From Nitriliruptoraceae bacterium (GTDB taxonomy: Bacteria > Actinomycetota > Nitriliruptoria > Nitriliruptorales > Nitriliruptoraceae): a stretch of DNA of 6,113 nt. Below, piece by piece: positions 5,456 to 6,113 of the stretch (positions are counted from its first letter, which is position 1; each line of letters starts with the position of its first letter). Below the pieces are notes generated by a model, which saw only the letters and a program-made list of their open reading frames with translations, searched no databases and was not told where the DNA came from. Made by a program: the position numbers and the translations under genes. The stretch spans positions 1 through 6,113 of the forward strand of contig PWEU01000154.1 of NCBI GenBank assembly GCA_003554005.1, given 5' to 3'.

Positions 5456-5586
5456 TACCTTCCTCATCCCGCGTCGCAGTAACGGTAGCGGGTGCGTCCA
5501 CGGAAGTACCTCGAGGTGCCGGTGGATGCTCCGTGACCCAGCTGCGATGACCGATGACCATCGACGATCCGCCCTGAGGTGTCGAC
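5456..5586. other. Divergent intergenic region between the ATPase and ZnuA-like genes
   Basis: A 131-bp region that must hold two divergent promoters or leaders. It contains ribosome sites for both genes (GAGGAAGG on the minus strand, GAGG at 5576-5579 on the plus strand). A TACCGT -10-like hexamer lies on the minus strand (5482-5487), without a good -35. There is a 10-bp palindrome ACCTCGAGGT (5508-5517) and a 5-2-5 repeat CGATG-AC-CATCG (5552-5563). I see no A/T-rich Zur-type box here. Confidence 0.5.
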
Positions 5587-6113
5587 ATGCGCTCCCGAAC
5601 CCCGAACATCGCCCGGCGACGCTCCCTCGCCCTGCTCGCCGTGCTCGGCCTGGTCCTGGCGGCCTGCGCCGGTGCGGCGGAGCCCGAGCCCGAGCCGGAG
5701 CCCGCAGCCGAGGAGGACGCGGCCGCCGACGAGGTGGAGGAGGAACCCGAGGACGTGGACCGGGTCCACATCGTCGCGACGACCTCGATCCTCGGTGACA
5801 TCGTCAGCACGCTCGCGCAGGACGACGCCGAGGTCACCGTCATCATGCCGCCCGGTGCCGACCCCCACGGGTTCGAGCCGTCGGCCAGCGACGGCCGCAT
5901 CCTGCGCGAAGGCGATCTCGTCGTGGCCAACGGGCTGATGCTCGAGGAGAGCCTCATCTCCGTGCTGGAGGCCGTCGAGGAGGAGGGCGGCAACGTCATC
6001 ACCCTCGCGGACCAACTCGATCCCATCCCCTTCGACTTCGATGGACCGGGACACAGCCACGGTGGCGATGACCACGGCCACTCGCACGACGACGATGACC
6101 ACGGTCACGACGA
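5587..6113 (+). CDS. ZnuA-like zinc-binding lipoprotein of an ABC importer (3' end cut by the window)
   Basis: The frame is open from ATG 5587 to the window end (175 codons seen of an expected 300 or more). It is the extracytoplasmic solute-binding subunit of a cluster A-I (TroA/ZnuA family) metal importer. The N-terminus is a lipoprotein signal: RRR at 10-12, a hydrophobic core, then lipobox L24-A-A-C27. An acidic Glu/Pro/Ala linker follows (about 30-57). The first domain starts with HIVATTSILGDIV (61-73). The family metal-ligand motif is DPHGFEPSASD (92-102), with H94 as the probable first ligand, followed by VVANGLMLEESL (112-123). At 156-175 the typical His-rich loop begins (HSHGGDDHGHSHDDDDHGHD), a mark of zinc rather than manganese binders. 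GAGG lies 7 bases before the ATG. It diverges from the ATPase gene, and the permease is expected downstream. Remaining ligands are beyond the window. Confidence 0.88.
   Translation, partial: MRSRTPNIARRRSLALLAVLGLVLAACAGAAEPEPEPEPAAEEDAAADEVEEEPEDVDRVHIVATTSILGDIVSTLAQDDAEVTVIMPPGADPHGFEPSASDGRILREGDLVVANGLMLEESLISVLEAVEEEGGNVITLADQLDPIPFDFDGPGHSHGGDDHGHSHDDDDHGHD

Noticed and set aside
4613..5482. A 289-residue plus-strand open frame opposite the ATPase
   Set aside because: The opposite strand has every ABC motif in order; this frame has none and no ribosome site.

Overview
The window is high-GC DNA, tightly packed, with GTG starts and TANNNT-type -10 elements. The first gene encodes an actinobacterial-style Mfd C-terminus. 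This points to an Actinomycetota chromosome. The Pro/Glu/Ala-rich acidic linker behind the lipobox of the last gene recalls halotolerant deep-branching groups such as Nitriliruptoria, but that is only a guess.

The left part (1-2411) is housekeeping or general. It holds the 3' end of mfd (transcription-repair coupling factor, + strand), a 12-helix MFS transporter (- strand) and a complete exodeoxyribonuclease III gene (+ strand), apparently leaderless. The transporter and nuclease genes diverge from a 76-bp gap. The nuclease gene overlaps, tail to tail by 34 bp, an FAD/NAD(P)-binding flavoprotein gene on the - strand.

The right part (2378-6113) reads as a zinc homeostasis locus. On the - strand, in transcription order, are a metal-type ABC ATPase, an ArsR/SmtB-family sensor with the complete alpha-5 zinc ligand set (D-x-H-x10-H-x-x-E), a 98-residue His-rich protein made of two copies of one module, and the flavoprotein. 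Divergent from the ATPase, on the + strand, is a ZnuA-like lipoprotein with a His-rich loop. It runs off the window, and no permease is visible.

Two opposite control elements can be read directly. A 14-bp perfect palindrome lies inside a sigma70-like promoter (GTGACA-17-TACAGT) in front of the His-rich gene, as expected for an SmtB-type repressor released by excess zinc. A Zur/Fur-type 7-1-7 box (TAGGAATCATTCTCA) overlaps the -35 and spacer of a second promoter (TTGAGA-17-TAGCGT) in front of the flavoprotein, as expected for derepression under zinc starvation. A 15-bp-stem hairpin separates the two units. The proposal is that one locus couples uptake (ABC importer), buffering (His-rich protein under the SmtB-like sensor) and a starvation-induced flavoenzyme of unknown reaction (under Zur). 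The regulatory assignments are inferences from sequence pattern.
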